Assembly (NCBI GenBank): GCA_905160935.1
Contig: CAJHZI010000440.1
Coordinates: forward strand, 72,001 to 136,000
Direction of reading: 5' to 3'
DNA from: Enchytraeus crypticus
Taxonomy: Eukaryota; Annelida; Clitellata; Enchytraeida; Enchytraeidae
DNA: 64,000 nt
How positions within the stretch are numbered: the first letter of the stretch is position 1; every line of letters begins with the position of its first letter. The position numbers were made by a program, and so were the translations under genes. Positions 52,714-64,000 of this stretch are shown here, in pieces. The notes below the pieces were generated by a model. The model worked only from the letters and a program-made list of their open reading frames with translations, searched no databases and had not been told where the DNA came from.

Positions 52714-53459
52714 AGTTTTAAATGACAGAACCTGAGGTGAATTGAACCCTCGCGGGTTCGAATCCCAGCCGCGCTGATCTGGGAGTAAAATCTCGGGCGT
52801 TCACTGGACTGGCTACACGGAAAATGGTCTAAATTGCCTAACGGATTTAACATGTGGTATTAAAAGTGATAGATATCAACATAGTTGATCGTTTCACTAT
52901 AGTGCGTGTTATTATTATTATTAGCCCTATAGAGTTGAACCTTAGGCTACGCTGTTAGCTCTTGGCTCGTTAGCTAATACTGGTTACTCTGTTGTTTCCC
53001 TGCTCGCACTGAAATAGTGCGATATGTTGTTAGCTCAGTAGAGAGCTTAACACGTGATTTCTTTAACTTACAACTTAGAAGCAGGTAAAGCTATTGTTAA
53101 CGTCAGTTTCCTCACTCGAAATCGATGTGACGGGCGAGCGCAGGATTTGAACCCCGCACATACTGATCCACGGTCGAGTTATCTTAATTTAGGCTGTTTA
53201 AAATGTTTCTCTTCTACTATTATAAGTAAAAACGCGCATTATAGTGAAATGATCAACTATGTTGATATCTATCACTTCTAATACCACATATGTTTAAACC
53301 GTTAGGCAATTTAGACAATTTCCGAATAACCAGTCCAGTGAATGTCCGAGATTTTACTCTCAGAGCAGCGCGGCTGGTATTCTATCCTACGAGGGTTCAA
53401 TTCACCTCTGGATCTGTGTTTAAAACCTCATGACGTTACCACTACGCTATTAAAACATT
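52714..53459. mobile_element. SINE cluster S1-S2-S1 (mirror copy)
   Basis: S1 plus at 52714-52909, S2 minus at 53079-53179, S1 minus at 53224-53459; mirrors of 41345-41540, 41075-41175 and 40795-41030. Confidence 0.75.
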
Positions 53460-54238
53460 CTACTCGGACAACTGGACCCGTAGCTCGTGCCTGGACTCCA
53501 GTCTACTTCCTGGATCCTCAAGCTACATGCTTTCTATAATTTATAATCGAATATTTTGTGTTGTTTAACAGTGTTCTGTTCTGCAGTAGTTTGTTTGTAC
53601 TCTCTGTTACCTTCCTTGAAGGGCAGAATATTAACAAAACTTATATTCCTGTACACTCCATTTGTGTAATACACTAAATGTTAGAGCTATATTTAAAAAA
53701 AACCATTAAATGAATAATTTTACTCATAATCATAACCATAACTGTTTGACAAACGTTCTAGTTGAGTATACTGTATTTGTTGTTTACTTTTTTTAAAAAC
53801 GGGTGCTACAGGTTTTTGTGACTTCCTTAACCAGTATAATATTGTTAAGTTTATTATGACATGAAACAAATAAAAAGGTTGCATAGCAATAATAGTAAAA
53901 AATCATTTTATTTATAATCGTAACAGGCACTTCATCAAAAATTCAATTCTTCATTAAAATAGCCTACAAACTTTTAAGAAAACTGAATTTTTCCATTCAA
54001 CGAGTTATGTGATGCCAACACAAAACACCACACTACATTTAACCACTTCAGTCAATGACACCAGTCTTGTTAATGGCCGAAATGTTACCCTGTGATCAGC
54101 TCTACCAAGAATTGATCCCAGGACCTCAGGTACAGCCATTTGAAATTTCATTAGCCTACGTTACCTAACGCTCTTAAACACTGACCAATTTCGACAATCA
54201 ATAATTAAGTGACAATAGATTGTAAGTAATACAAAACT

Positions 54239-54514
54239 GAACAGGGTATTGGGTAAACTCAGGGCATGACGCACCTGCCCATTAAATGTTAGTCGAAGCT
54301 GAGGAAGGTAAAGGGGCCCACCTCGTCATAAGCAGGATCCCCCAAGAATAATGGTATAGCAAAACGAACGTTATAGATGATTTAAATATCCACTCATATG
54401 TGGACATGAAGGGAAAAACGGAAGATAGAGATGAGTGGAGGCGTTATATACCATGGACCTGCCAGTAGGCAGTGCACTAAGAGAGAGAGAGAGAGAGAGG
54501 GAGAGAGAAAGAGA
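54239..54514 (+). mobile_element. S5 repeat and L-GHIL LINE end (mirror copy)
   Basis: Mirror of 39740-40015, in sense orientation for the LINE: CCACTCATATGTGGACATGA, GTGGAGGCGTTATATACCAT, CTGCCAGTAGGCAGTGCACT, then (GA)n. Confidence 0.7.
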
Positions 54515-55508
54515 CAACTAAAATCGTCATATATCCTCAGTTGTTATGTGTTCGTGAGATTTTGGTAGTTTAGACACAGCTTCAGAGAGTACCTCTATAT
54601 TTACTACTATCTGATGATCTAAAGATTTACACAAGATGTATATCGTTAGCAAAAAGATTACAATTACAAATTTAATAAATAAATCATGCACATGGGCATT
54701 CCTTAGAAACTGTTTATTTGGTTTACACAAATGAATTTATAGGTTAGGTCTAGCTAAGGAAAAATCCTTTGTGGAAAAGTCAGCAGATTCAGAAGATCTC
54801 CAATAAGCTTCTTTATTTTATATACATTAATATGATTTAGCAATAAAATATGTTGTTGTAATAACACCAACCTATACACATTAATCTATACCATTTAATG
54901 GCATTTATAAGGCAAATACATGTATAGGGCTGTATGATTTATATTAATAGGCCTATGATTTATATAAAATATAGGCTATATATGATTTAGCAATAAAATA
55001 CATGTATGTTGTTTTAATAGCAACAAGTTATATACATTATTCTATAATATTTATAGTAAGGCCAATATAGACCTACTCAAAATATCTGCATCAATATTGA
55101 GCTTAAATCTGATTCATATTTTAAAATACTTATACAGAAGCACAACAATAAATTGTATTTAAAAACTAAATACAAAAATAATTTAAATACATGTAGGCCA
55201 ACTAAACTAAATTACATGCAATATGTAAGAGACGTCGTTATGATATTTTGTAATATTTCAGTTATACTTAACACTAAAAGCTTTCAAACGCAGGTAATCT
55301 ACTAAATGCTCATATCTATTAGGCGCTAAAGGCTAAACAACTCTTCATTCAACAAAGTTAATGACCCTTTCTAAGCATTTAAACAGATATGCTCACTCAT
55401 GCCCGGGATTTTTGATATGCATTGTTTCAATATTACTCATTTCTCTGGACGATATTTTATTTATTTATTGCTTTACTTCAGGCATAATAACCTATACATG
55501 AATAAAAA

Positions 55509-55629
55509 AGCCCATGTTAACGTCAGTTTCCTCAATGGAAAGCGATGTCAGTGGCGGGCGAGCCAGGATTTGTACCCGCACATACTAATCCGCTGTCGAA
55601 TATCTTACCGACATCGCCATAGGCTCCAG
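55509..55629 (-). mobile_element. SINE S2 (mirror copy)
   Basis: Mirror of 38625-38745. Confidence 0.75.
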
Positions 55630-55907
55630 CCATACATATACAACAATGCAACAAGAACCAGAAAAGCAAATATTCAGTGCTTAAAGGGAGCTCTAAGAAA
55701 ACTACTTATAGTTATAGAACTAAGCATATAAACCTACAATAAGCTCAGAACATCAAAACACGTAACTAGCATATTCGTATTATCCAGCAAGCACATTTTA
55801 AACTTTAATCTGTAATTGGAAAGTAAAACAAAACTAGGTAATCCGGTTTCCAGCAGCGCGATGGTTAAGCCACTGTAACGTTTATATTAAAAATATAGTT
55901 ATAATAC

Positions 55908-55951
<44 letters not shown>

Positions 55952-55959
55952 GCACACTA

Positions 55960-57695
55960 CTTTATTCGTCAACATTTGACAGGAACAAGAATAAAGCAAA
56001 CAAATCAAACAGCATAAACATAAAAGTAGTATCAAAAATAAACCACCATCAATTACACAGAGTTACAGTTAGTTGAATGGAAATACTCACTTCAAACAAT
56101 CTATTATTGAGCATAGGCCAACGAACAAACAAAAATCCAATTATATTGATGAAAGTCGACATTGCACATAAGAATAGGCAAATCAGCATATAATTGTTTA
56201 TTATAGCAAGATCAAAACTTCTCATTTGAACCTATTGTAAACGACGACCATAGTCCTACATCAAGAAGCTCATACATATGTAGGCTTTGAACAGGACCTT
56301 CTTAACATTAAGAGAGCAGCAAGCATACTGTATCTACGCTATAATACATTCGTACGCATAAACATACCACGTATTTCACGCTCTAGATCGTTATTATCTC
56401 GACCATCATTGGTTACAATATGTCCTAAATATTTAAACTGAGATACATAATTAAAATATAGTCCAACTTAAATCTTAGAAAGTCCTCTATTATATTCCAA
56501 TTTCGATCCTTAGGAATAAATATCATGGCGACAGTTTTATCAATATTAAAAGACATGTTAATAACTTTAGCGTTACATTAAATAGGCCTACTGTAAAGCT
56601 CTCAAAGAGGGAGCCGATATAATCATAATAATAATAATTAAGGTTTAACGTCCGTTTCCTCATCCAGGGATGATGTCAGGGACGTCCCCAACAGCACATA
56701 TCACTACAGATCAATTCACCCAGACCAATCTGCGAAAGAAATGTGCTGAGGAGAAGTAAGGTCCTAAACGAAAGCCAGTCCGGTGATCAAAAAATAGTCA
56801 AGGTAGATTGATAATGTCTATGGTGGGAAAAGGTAAGTTCTAAGCTTGCTAGAGAATGTTGAAAGAGAAAAACAAGAGCGAAGATTAGCAGGTAAAGAGT
56901 TCCAGATTGTGGGTGCTGCGTAAGAAAATGAACGTCTGCCCAATGACGTGAGAATATTTGAAACTGAGAGAAGATTGGCATCGGTGGAGCGAAGTGCACG
57001 TGAGGGACGATAGGGAAGAAGAATTTCAGATAAGTAAGATGGCTTGACAAATCGCAGAGTTTTGAAGTTAATAGAGCTATTTTATAATTTATGCGTTGAT
57101 TAACAGGGAGCCAGTGAAGACTGCGTAGAAGAGAAAGAGAGCGAAATTGAAGTCGAGAGGACTTACAAACAACACGTTAATTTTGGACGTGTATTGAGCT
57201 ATGAGAGATTCCTATAATCAGCATAGATCCATGCTAGAATGTTAATTAATCAATTAATAATTGCACAACCAATCCCGGTATCTACGACAGCCTTAAACAT
57301 ATCGCGTATATATCTAGAGAACAAATACGGTGAAATGGGATGACTTCCCTGACGCGTACCATTTCCAAAGTAAAAAAACAAGTAGAAACAGAATTACGCC
57401 ATCGAACAAAGCATTGCTGTTTAGAGTACCAGAATGCAAGAATATATATAGTACTGGTGTTAATATTATCATCATGTAATTTCTCAAACAATTTCCACTA
57501 ATTAACTTTATCGAAAGCTTTACTAAAGCCAACAAAACAGGTAAAAGTATGACTTCCATGATGTCTATAATACTCGATAGTCTGCTTTAGCACATGAGTA
57601 CAATATCCGGTTGAATGGCCAGACTTAAACCCAAACTGAAAATTATCATAATCAGAAAGGCTATGTATAGATTGAGCCATGAGAGATACCTACAA
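55960..57695 (-). mobile_element. LINE with nested L-AAP LINE (mirror copy)
   Basis: Mirror of 36560-38295, including the nested element at about 56627-57212. In the nested LINE the right copy has one extra base (CTTAGAACTT against CTTAAACTT), which restores a longer reading frame. That single indel accounts for the mirror sum changing from 94254 to 94255. Confidence 0.8.
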
Positions 57696-58291
57696 TTTAG
57701 ATAATGCATTAGAAATTGTAATGTAATTAAATCTAATGATCTATTTCATTCAGTAGGCTACCCGTGAAAAGAAAGGACACAAAGATCGAAACAAAGACAC
57801 TAACACATGCCCAGAAATAAAGGAATACCGTTCCAAGCCTAATTGAATGTAAAATCTTATTATTCTTACAAATGCTGATAAAATAACACATATATCATCT
57901 TTGTACCTAAAACCACAAAGAATGTGATTTAAAGTAATAAGCACTTACTAAAATCTTAATAAAAATAAATGTATATTATCTATAATATTGAAAATGTGTT
58001 ATTTATATATTATCTTTGTAACTGTGTTCGGATGGCAATATTTCAAAATTTTGCTCGGGTGGTAATATTTCAGAGTTTTGCTAGAAATATTTTGATGTAT
58101 CCGCATCTCAAGCCCTGCATAGTATGACAATGCTATACTATACAGTTTATTTTTAACGTACTATGCGTATATACTCTATACTTCACTATATTGTTATTAT
58201 TATAGAAGTACATAAGCCTACTACTATTATATAGGCCTATGTACATAATACTTCACTAGGCCTAATTGTTGTTTTATATATATATATACAA

Positions 58292-58326
<35 letters not shown>

Positions 58327-58988
58327 GATATAATTAAATTATATTATATATATACATAATATAATAATAACAACAATTAGAGTGCTACAGTCATCAATGA
58401 CAACATCGAGCACTATTGAGTCAAAATTTAGCCGGCGAGCAAAATGAATGGTCCAAAACGGTGCAAATTCCAAAATCCAGAAAATCAGTACAAGTAAAGA
58501 GCAAAAAAACTAAATATTATTTGTCTCTACACACTAGAGAATACAGCGGCGTAAGACAAAACTCATTTTCATTTCAATGAACATCATCGTTTGTGTGTCA
58601 GCGTCAATTGTGCTATTTTTTCACAAAACATTGATAACTTTGGACAATTGAAAACAGATCAATAGTATTTGTTGAGCCAACAGCAAAATTACTCTATACA
58701 AATATTATTATTGTACATAACATCATCATCATCATCATCATCTTCTTCTTCTCTCGAATCTCAGTTTAACTAGGGTCGGGATACGACGAATAGACTTTCT
58801 CAAATCCTCTGTCCTACATCATATTATCCATCAGTCAATCCCCTATTTGAGACTTTTCCATAGTACTTTTACTTGTTTTCTTTTACTTTTTACTTATTAT
58901 TGTACATAACATACCAACTATATACAGTATGTATCAAAACGGCCATTGGCACTACTACACATTTAACGAATTTAAGAGTCCACAAGAA

Positions 58989-59410
58989 AGATAGTGAAAA
59001 TCTTGGTTTGAAACACGCTATTGTATGGATGTGAAACATGGACCTTAAGGAAGGAAGAATTTGGAAACTGGAGGCTTGAGAAATATGGATATGGAAAAGA
59101 TTGGCGAGGATTAGCTGGACTCAAGAGGTTACAAATGAGGAAGTTCTGGAGAGAGTTGATACAGATAGATGGTTGACAAATGTATTAAGAAATAGGAAGA
59201 AGAGTTGGATAGGACACATTCTAAATGGAGAAAGTCTATTAAAAGAAGTCATAGAAGGCAGAATGGAAGGAAAAAGAGGCAGGCCAAGATTAGGTATGTT
59301 AGATGATTTAAAAACCCACTCATATGTGACATGAAGAGGAAAGCGGAAGACAGAGGAGTGGAGGCGTTATATACCAAGGACCTGCCAGTAGGTAGTGCAC
59401 TAAGAGAGAG
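58989..59410 (+). mobile_element. L-GHIL LINE in A' 3' UTR (mirror copy)
   Basis: Mirror of 34845-35266 with the same flanking AGAGTCCACAAGAA duplication; ARISWTQEVTNEEVLERVDT and KSWIGHILNGESLLKEVIEG read on +. Confidence 0.85.
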
Positions 59411-59442
59411 AGAGTCCACAAGAACTGTTCTAGTAATTTCAC

Positions 59443-61482
59443 CTACAACTGGAATATAAGGATTTCTCGGTTGACGTCAGATGCAACTAATAGTCGCCTA
59501 TGTTCTGCATCGTAATGAATTCTTCCTGGATTACGTGGACATCCGTTATTCTGATCCAGGACAACCTTGACCGTCTTCATGTCATCAGATACCAACAGAA
59601 TGCAGCCGTTGTCGTGATCGCAGACGAAGAAAGAATCTGAGTCAGGGGGACCCAGCGCCATATACCTAGGTCTCATGAAAGCAACAGGTGACTTTGCAAA
59701 TATCAAGTCACGAAAGGTCATTGATTGCACTGATCCACAGGATGGCACTGAAGATGATGATGGCACCAAAGATGATGATGGAACAGAAGATGATGATAAT
59801 ACTGAAGATGATGTTGGCACTGAAGATGCTGATGGCACTGAGAATGATGATGGCACTGAAGATGACGATGGCACAGAAGATGATGATAGCACTGAAGATG
59901 ATGATGGCACAGAAGATGCCGATGGCACTGAAGATGATGATGGCACTGAAGATGATAATGACACTGATGCCGATGGCACTGAAGATGATGATGATGGCAC
60001 TGAAGATGATGATGGCACAGAAGATAATGATGGCACTAAAGATGATGATGGCACTGAAGATGATGATGGCACTGAAGATGATGATGACAATGAAGATGCT
60101 GATGGCACAGAAGATGATGATGGCACTGAAGATGCTGATGTCACAGAAGATGATGATGGCACAGAAGATGATGATGGCACTGAAGATGATGATGGCACTG
60201 AAGATGATGATGGCACTGAAGATGATGATGGCACAGATGACGCTAATGGCACAGATGATGCTAATGGCACCGGTGCTGCAGATGGTATATCTGAAGTAGA
60301 CGACAAGGATGACGCTGAAGACACTGGTGATATAGAAGGCCCTATTGTTGCTGATGGACCCGATAATGTCGGTGGCGGGGTAGTCACAACTATATTACAG
60401 GAAGGTTTAAATCCAAGTTCAAGCCTCAATTGATTCATTTTTTGTCTTACGTCGATTAGATCAAATTTTAGCTTAGTTAATTTGTCTCGAGCACTATTAC
60501 TGGTAGAGGAAGAATAAGTTAATAGACTTGAAGGATCAGATGCAAGGCTTTCAAGTTCTTCAACCTTGTCGCTACACAACATTGGTACATATTTTAATCG
60601 AGACTCGTCAAGAGGATTTTTAGCAGCTTTCGATTGCTTCCAACCTGCACTTATAGACGCTGGGGCTGTACGTGGCGACAATTTATTCATATCTTCATAA
60701 GGCAAATGCTCTAAAGGAAATTCTTTTCGAAGCTTAGGTCTAGAGAAACTATGTAGGGGTTTGCATTCATTGTCAATTATTTCTTGCAGTTGTTTGACAT
60801 CGGTTAAAAGCATTGACAAGCGACGCATCCAAAGTGAACACTCATACTCATGCATTTTTCTGATACGTGAATCCACTTTATCTGACTCGTCTAGCTTTGA
60901 GTCTCTGACAACTTGTGGGTCCTTCGCAAATTTCTCAATTTCTTCTCTCGGAAAGACATTTTTGGACGACTTCTGGTTTAATGTTTCTCCAGGGTAACTG
61001 GATGCTGATGATGTATCAGTATAAAGTATGTCCCTGAGAGCTGAAATAGACTTTACTTCGTCTATATATTCATCCAATTCTATTTTATATCTCTCAAGCG
61101 TCATTCTTCGCCACTTTTCAGAATACTTAGAGGTTTCTTTTGCAAGTAAGTGTAAGATAGAAAGATAACTATTTGGTGTAGCATATTTGCTTTCATCGGT
61201 TTTATCTTCCGATTGAAGACATTTACTCTGATCAAGCAAATTCTTCGCCCTTCCAAAAACAGGCGGCCGATCAAGGCTGATGAAGACAACTCTCTCGACA
61301 AATTCTAGATCTTTGTTAATTTCAACGATTGCTCGGAAGGAATCATCGTATTTTCCGCAGGTCATCAGCAGGTTACCACTGGGCTTCATCAGCACATCCA
61401 TTACATCGTCATACTCACTCTTGAGAGATCGAAGTGCTGATCCATCAGCAATCAAAAGAGGTTTACCATCGGAGGAGAAAAT
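59443..61482 (-). CDS. Gene A' exon 9 (propeller with Ser/Pro repeat)
   Basis: Acceptor GGTTCCAG upstream (61483-61490 in reverse), 679 codons, stop at 59443-59445, uninterrupted. Same domain order as gene A exon 9 but a longer SSSVP repeat (23 more residues overall) and many replacements in the helical insert (for example ECSLWMRRLSMLLTD where A has CSVLMLRVSVLLTD). The last about 163 residues are identical to A. The intact frame despite this divergence suggests selection, so A' is probably a second working gene whose 5' exons lie beyond the window. Confidence 0.75.
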   Translation of the reverse strand: MFSSDGKPLLIADGSALRSLKSEYDDVMDVLMKPSGNLLMTCGKYDDSFRAIVEINKDLEFVERVVFISLDRPPVFGRAKNLLDQSKCLQSEDKTDESKYATPNSYLSILHLLAKETSKYSEKWRRMTLERYKIELDEYIDEVKSISALRDILYTDTSSASSYPGETLNQKSSKNVFPREEIEKFAKDPQVVRDSKLDESDKVDSRIRKMHEYECSLWMRRLSMLLTDVKQLQEIIDNECKPLHSFSRPKLRKEFPLEHLPYEDMNKLSPRTAPASISAGWKQSKAAKNPLDESRLKYVPMLCSDKVEELESLASDPSSLLTYSSSTSNSARDKLTKLKFDLIDVRQKMNQLRLELGFKPSCNIVVTTPPPTLSGPSATIGPSISPVSSASSLSSTSDIPSAAPVPLASSVPLASSVPSSSSVPSSSSVPSSSSVPSSSSVPSSSSVTSASSVPSSSSVPSASSLSSSSSVPSSSSVPSSSLVPSLSSVPSSSSVPSSSSSVPSASVSLSSSVPSSSSVPSASSVPSSSSVLSSSSVPSSSSVPSSFSVPSASSVPTSSSVLSSSSVPSSSLVPSSSSVPSCGSVQSMTFRDLIFAKSPVAFMRPRYMALGPPDSDSFFVCDHDNGCILLVSDDMKTVKVVLDQNNGCPRNPGRIHYDAEHRRLLVASDVNREILIFQL

Positions 61483-61569
61483 CTGGAACCATCACAAAAT
61501 AGATATAGACCTAATACCATAATTGAAGTCTGTAACCGGAGATGAAATATATGATATCATGTATTTATT

Positions 61570-61870
61570 ATTATTTCTTATGCATCACCCACAATCTGGA
61601 ACTCTATACTTATTTATCTTAGCTCTTGTTCTTCTCTTACAACTTTCTGTAGTAAGCTTAAGACTTACCTTTTCCCACCGTAGACATAATCAATCTACCT
61701 TGACCATTTTTTGATCACCGGACTGGCTTTCGTTTAGGACCTTACTTCTCAGCACAATTCTTTTGCAGATTGATTTGGGTGAAATTATCTGTAGTGATGT
61801 GTGCTGTGGGGACGTCCCTGACATTATCCTTGGATGAGGAAACGGACGCTAAACCTTTATTAATATTATT
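61570..61870 (+). mobile_element. L-AAP LINE 3' end in A' intron 8 (mirror copy)
   Basis: Mirror of the 32440-32740 copy: CATCACCCACAATCTGGAAC, GGTAGAxATAATCAATCTAC-like coding end, then the 3' UTR and (ATT)n tail. Confidence 0.75.
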
Positions 61871-62247
61871 ATTTACTCAGTTATTTAATACATTCCGTTA
61901 TTTGAAGGTCTAAACAGTTAGGGTTTTAAAGCCTCAGCTAACTACAAGATACATGTATATCAATATTCGGAACCCGTAGTGAATTGAATCCATGTAGGGC
62001 CTAGGTTCCACTCTACGCCGTGCTGGTTAGAGACTAAAAACTTGGACCAGCATATGGCCATAGACTTATAATTTATTATAGGTATAGGCTTGTTGTATAT
62101 AACACAAGTCTGTTTCATATGCTTATTAAATTGCGCACTAAATACTAAGACATAATATTCACAAGCGTAAGTTATAAATTTTAGCAAAAATCTCTAATTA
62201 GTTAAAGCATAGATAGGCCTATAAAAAATTGCAGAACTATTAACAAC

Positions 62248-62454
62248 CTGTACATTGAACTGTTGGTCTACAGTCAAAATACGCCTGTCACGTGTGATGC
62301 AAAATGTAGATAGCCAGTGAACACTCTTGACAATCATACGGCCCTCAGAATTGGCTGCATCAATGCACCAGATGCAAGCAGAAACTATATCTCCAACATA
62401 CAACCGTTTCATGATAGGACAGGCCACAACGTCTCTAGCATAGCGGGCAGGAGT
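62248..62454 (-). CDS. Gene A' exon 8 (propeller blades)
   Basis: Acceptor TTTCAG| and donor CAG|GTTGTT conserved, 69 codons, phase 0. Begins TPARYARDVVACPIMKRLYV. It carries a two-codon insertion and about 21 base substitutions relative to A exon 8, of which by my count only three are silent. Confidence 0.78.
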
Positions 62455-62693
62455 CTGAAATGTAAATTAACAAATAAATCAGTTAAGATCTATAAAAAAA
62501 TTTAAATAAAATTGTACGTAGTCAAAATGGAAAAGAAATAGCCTATTGTCACCGTGGATTTATTAGAATCAAATTAATATTAGATTTTCTAGAGGTTTAG
62601 TATCCGAAGGATTGGATTAAGAAAATTGTGTGACGATTTGCATTTAGATTTTGCTAAGGCTTTTGCCAAAAGACAGAAAAGGAATAACATAAC

Positions 62694-63827
62694 TGTCGAG
62701 GTAGGAGTAGAGATAATACTAATTATTACAATATACTCCACAATGACCTTTGTACTTTACTAGCACAGGGCAAGTTTCTTACCCTGTAGGCCTATTGTTC
62801 CGTGCCTGGGTCTGTGGCTGGAGTGAACACGAGTGTTGGGACTTGGAGAGTGTCCGCAAGCGAGGAGCTTTGATTTGATTTGTTGATAAACTTTAGTTTA
62901 AGACTTCAGATAAATCTTATTAGACTTTATATTTTTCGCTAGTGACTATTTGGTTACAGTGTACATTTGTTTTGACTAGGTATCGATCCACATGAGATAG
63001 TAAGGTTATATCTGATTGTATGGATTAAAGTTTCACATGTTGTATGTTAAGAAAGGCCTAGGAAGTGTTAGAATCATTTAGAGGGGAAAGTCCTATGAAT
63101 AGGTAACCCCTGAGTTGGGTTTATTGTGGTTTATTAGAAACTGCCAGTGAAGATAACAGGACGTTAAACGGCCATAGGGAGCTGAGGGTTCTAGGGTCGT
63201 GCATTGCTGATAGTTACTTCGAGAAGGCCCGAAGTTGAGTTGGGGATTTTGAACTCAAGGAAGTTGTGATAGACTTGTGTCATTTCATTAAGATAGGATC
63301 CTATGGTTAGATGCTGTAGTCATTAGGTATATTCTTATGGAAGAGGTGAGGACGTTGAATAGGAACTAGTTTGCCTTTATGTTCTTGTGAGATAGGATTT
63401 GGTGACGAGTGTTGCGATTTCTCCATAACGAAGTACTCCTCAACCTTTTTGTAATCTGGTATTTAATTAGTAGTATTCTCGGTTCTTTCATTTTAGTTTG
63501 TATATTATTAAGTTATTTTCAACTCTATTATATTATTTGATCATTAGATTTAATTCCGTTATTTGTCATATAAGGACAATTTTCAGTTTCTTGTAATATA
63601 TTATTTCCTTGTATTGTGTTTGAATAAAATAAAATATAATTGAAGTGAACTAAATACACTTCATTTATAATACATTACCTATGTGTCTGTTATAATTTAA
63701 CTGTAATTAGAAGTTACAAATGGAAAGTAGTTATCTACTATTATAGATCATTAACTTTAAGTTCAGAGTTATGGAATTTATGAACCTGGTCCAGGCTAGG
63801 GTTCACCCTTAGAACCCTTCCCTGACA
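62694..63827. mobile_element. Solo LTR with 5-bp target duplication
   Basis: Present only in the right arm. It begins TGTCGAGG and ends CCTGACA (inverted TGTC...GACA ends) and is flanked on each side by ATAAC (62689-62693 and 63828-63832). The left arm at 31630-31645 shows the empty site (ATAACATAACATAAC in reverse). Length 1134 bp; an AATAAA signal lies near 63623. No internal gag/pol region, so it is a recombined solo LTR. Orientation and family are not assigned. Confidence 0.88.
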
Positions 63828-64000
63828 ATAACATAACAGCACACTGGGTCAGGAAGCACTGATGCTGGTTTAAGGATAATTTCCTCCTTTCTCTCATTGG
63901 TTATTAGTAATCGTTGTCTTTTGATGGCAGCACATCAATTGCAGCACACGCTGATTTAAGAATAACCTTCCATCACCCAGGGATTTTTCCTTCCTAAGCT

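Larger units (their letters stand above)
47885..64000 (-). repeat. Palindrome right arm
   Basis: Inverted copy of 46237 down to 31460, reaching the window end still matching (AAGCT at 63996-64000 pairs with 31460-31464). It differs by the 132-base B' expansion, a solo LTR at 62694-63827, scattered substitutions, and marked changes in the A' and B' exons. Mirror coordinates for repeats in 34.3-45.3 kb are 94254 or 94255 minus the left position. Confidence 0.95.

Overview
The window is nuclear DNA of a metazoan, most likely a marine invertebrate. The evidence is two intron-bearing animal genes (a Shaker-type potassium channel and a CARD-containing adaptor), GT-AG splice sites with consistent phases, AT-rich introns, and dense interspersed repeats (LINEs, tRNA-derived SINEs, MITEs, an LTR, microsatellites). 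The species cannot be named from the sequence alone.

Layout. 1-12.3 kb is gene-poor: a decayed LINE, SINEs, a fold-back MITE and several minisatellites. 12.4-18.2 kb holds a complete Kv1/Shaker gene on the + strand in four exons (710 aa). Its first intron contains seven tandem partial copies of the end of exon 1, and its third intron contains a duplicated, degenerate start of exon 4. 18.2-23 kb is repeat-filled, including a hAT-type MITE with a target-site duplication. 23.1-34.8 kb holds gene A on the + strand. Its nine exons join in frame to give a predicted 1626 aa protein: CARD, second CARD-like death fold, disordered region, TRADD-N-like domain, linker, and a C-terminal beta-propeller interrupted by a large Ser/Pro-repeat insertion.

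From about 31.46 kb to the window end the DNA is a giant inverted repeat. The left arm is 31460-46237, the right arm is 47885 to beyond 64000, and the spacer is 1.65 kb. The left arm carries the last two exons of gene A (+) and a paralogous last exon, gene B (-). The right arm carries B' (+, 5'-truncated) and A' (-, intact exons as far as the window reaches). The spacer holds the 5' end of the B exon and a nearly identical copy of about 0.73 kb of Kv1 intron 3, so the junction has a templated-insertion look. About 11 kb in the middle of the arms is almost identical. Both ends of that block fall inside Ser-rich coding repeats of A/A' and B/B'. Outside the block the coding exons differ far more than the introns (exon 8: about 10 percent of bases, mostly amino-acid changing, against about 2 percent in flanking introns). 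That pattern fits rapid diversification of the propeller part of an immune-type receptor, with gene conversion between palindrome arms.

How the parts work together (inference): CARDs and TRADD-N domains act as homotypic adaptors in apoptosis and innate immunity, and the propeller with its variable insert would be the recognition or scaffold end. The palindrome provides a nearby inverted partner for copying propeller exons. The main caveat is that an inverted join of two divergent haplotypes in the assembly could mimic the palindrome; long reads across 46.2-47.9 kb would decide this.
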